DNA of 42,387 bases from a virus: the IMG/VR virus record IMGVR_UViG_3300031399_000380, positions 1-42,387 of that record, one strand, 5' to 3'. Positions 42,287 to 42,387 of the stretch are shown one piece after another. The notes below the pieces were generated by a model, which was given only the letters and a program-made list of their open reading frames with translations, ran no database searches and was not told the DNA's origin. Made by a program: the position numbers and the translations under genes. How positions within the stretch are numbered: the stretch's first letter is position 1; each line of letters opens with the position of its first letter.

Positions 42287-42327
42287 TTTCGCTGTCCTGA
42301 ACTCATTATTTCCTATATAAATCATAG
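42281..42327. repeat. Perfect 9-bp inverted repeat in AT-rich DNA at the right end
   Basis: CTATGATTT (42281-42289) and AAATCATAG (42319-42327), 29 bases apart, in DNA much richer in A and T than the phage. It begins just where the preceding small gene loses its expected sequence. Could be a transposon end, an operator, or part of an attachment region. Confidence 0.5.
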
Positions 42328-42329
42328 TG

Positions 42330-42358
42330 TTGACGGCTGCGAGGGACGTGTTTTATGG
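42330..42358 (+). promoter_or_regulatory. Weak candidate promoter at the right end
   Basis: TTGACG (42330-42335), 17 bases, TTATGG (42353-42358), directly after the inverted repeat. It would drive a gene beyond the window. The -10 is poor. Confidence 0.25.
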
Positions 42359-42387
42359 ATCACCCAGAGGGTGCGGGTTCGGATCGA

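Noticed and set aside
42350-42387. Possible tRNA 3' end (GGGTTCGGATC resembles a T-arm)
   Set aside because: No matching acceptor or anticodon arms can be built inside the window; too little sequence to decide.
1-42387. CRISPR array, integrase, or repressor gene
   Set aside because: No regularly spaced identical repeats, and no integrase- or CI-like protein was found on either strand.

Overview
This window is most of a temperate, lambda-like siphophage genome carried as a prophage. The GC-rich coding (codon third positions mostly G/C), GGAG ribosome sites and gene families (DUF2460, DUF2163 and NlpC/P60 tail genes as in the Rhodobacter gene transfer agent, DUF3489, DUF6441, ParB-domain methylases) point to a host in the Rhodobacterales or a close relative. 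No integrase, repressor, tRNA or rRNA is visible, so the left end of the prophage lies outside the window.

Layout. (1) 1-2960: replication and early genes: a winged-helix replication-initiator-like protein with a repeat cluster inside its gene, a C5-cytosine methyltransferase read in one frame with a second conserved-looking frame over its 3' half, and an unknown protein. (2) 2960-about 12200: a cargo block with a type I restriction-modification system (hsdM broken by a frameshift, hsdS, hsdR), a YgjP-like metallopeptidase and, convergent, a Fic-domain AMPylator. (3) 12230-15210: a terminator-like hairpin, then two tandem ParB-domain DNA methyltransferases and a small membrane protein. (4) 15537-17398: a small plus-strand gene and a four-gene minus-strand operon ending in a DUF3489 protein. 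(5) 17522-25860: a lambda-type packaging and head module (small and large terminase, gpW, portal, S49 protease with an in-frame nested scaffold, decoration protein, major capsid protein, two connector/completion genes). (6) 25924-26916: minus-strand morons, a RaiA/HPF-like ribosome-associated protein and a frameshifted thermonuclease. (7) 27056-37485: tail module (terminator, tube, frameshifted chaperone pair, tape measure, four genes in GTA g12-g15 order). (8) 37486-39918: tail-fibre genes. (9) 40040-41576: lysis genes (membrane/coiled-coil protein, M15 endopeptidase, overlapping i-/o-spanins). (10) 41635-42387: an unknown gene, a truncated gene, and an AT-rich foreign-looking end with a perfect inverted repeat.

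The plus-strand head, tail and lysis genes are packed with ATGA/GTGA/TGATG stop-start overlaps, so they are almost certainly translated from long late transcripts. The most notable sequence-level signals are a complete -1 frameshift cassette in the tail chaperone gene (A-AAA-AAC, 7-nt spacer, 12-bp hairpin, upstream SD-like motif), the dual-frame methyltransferase 3' half, the origin-like repeats inside the initiator gene, and four DNA methyltransferase genes in one phage.
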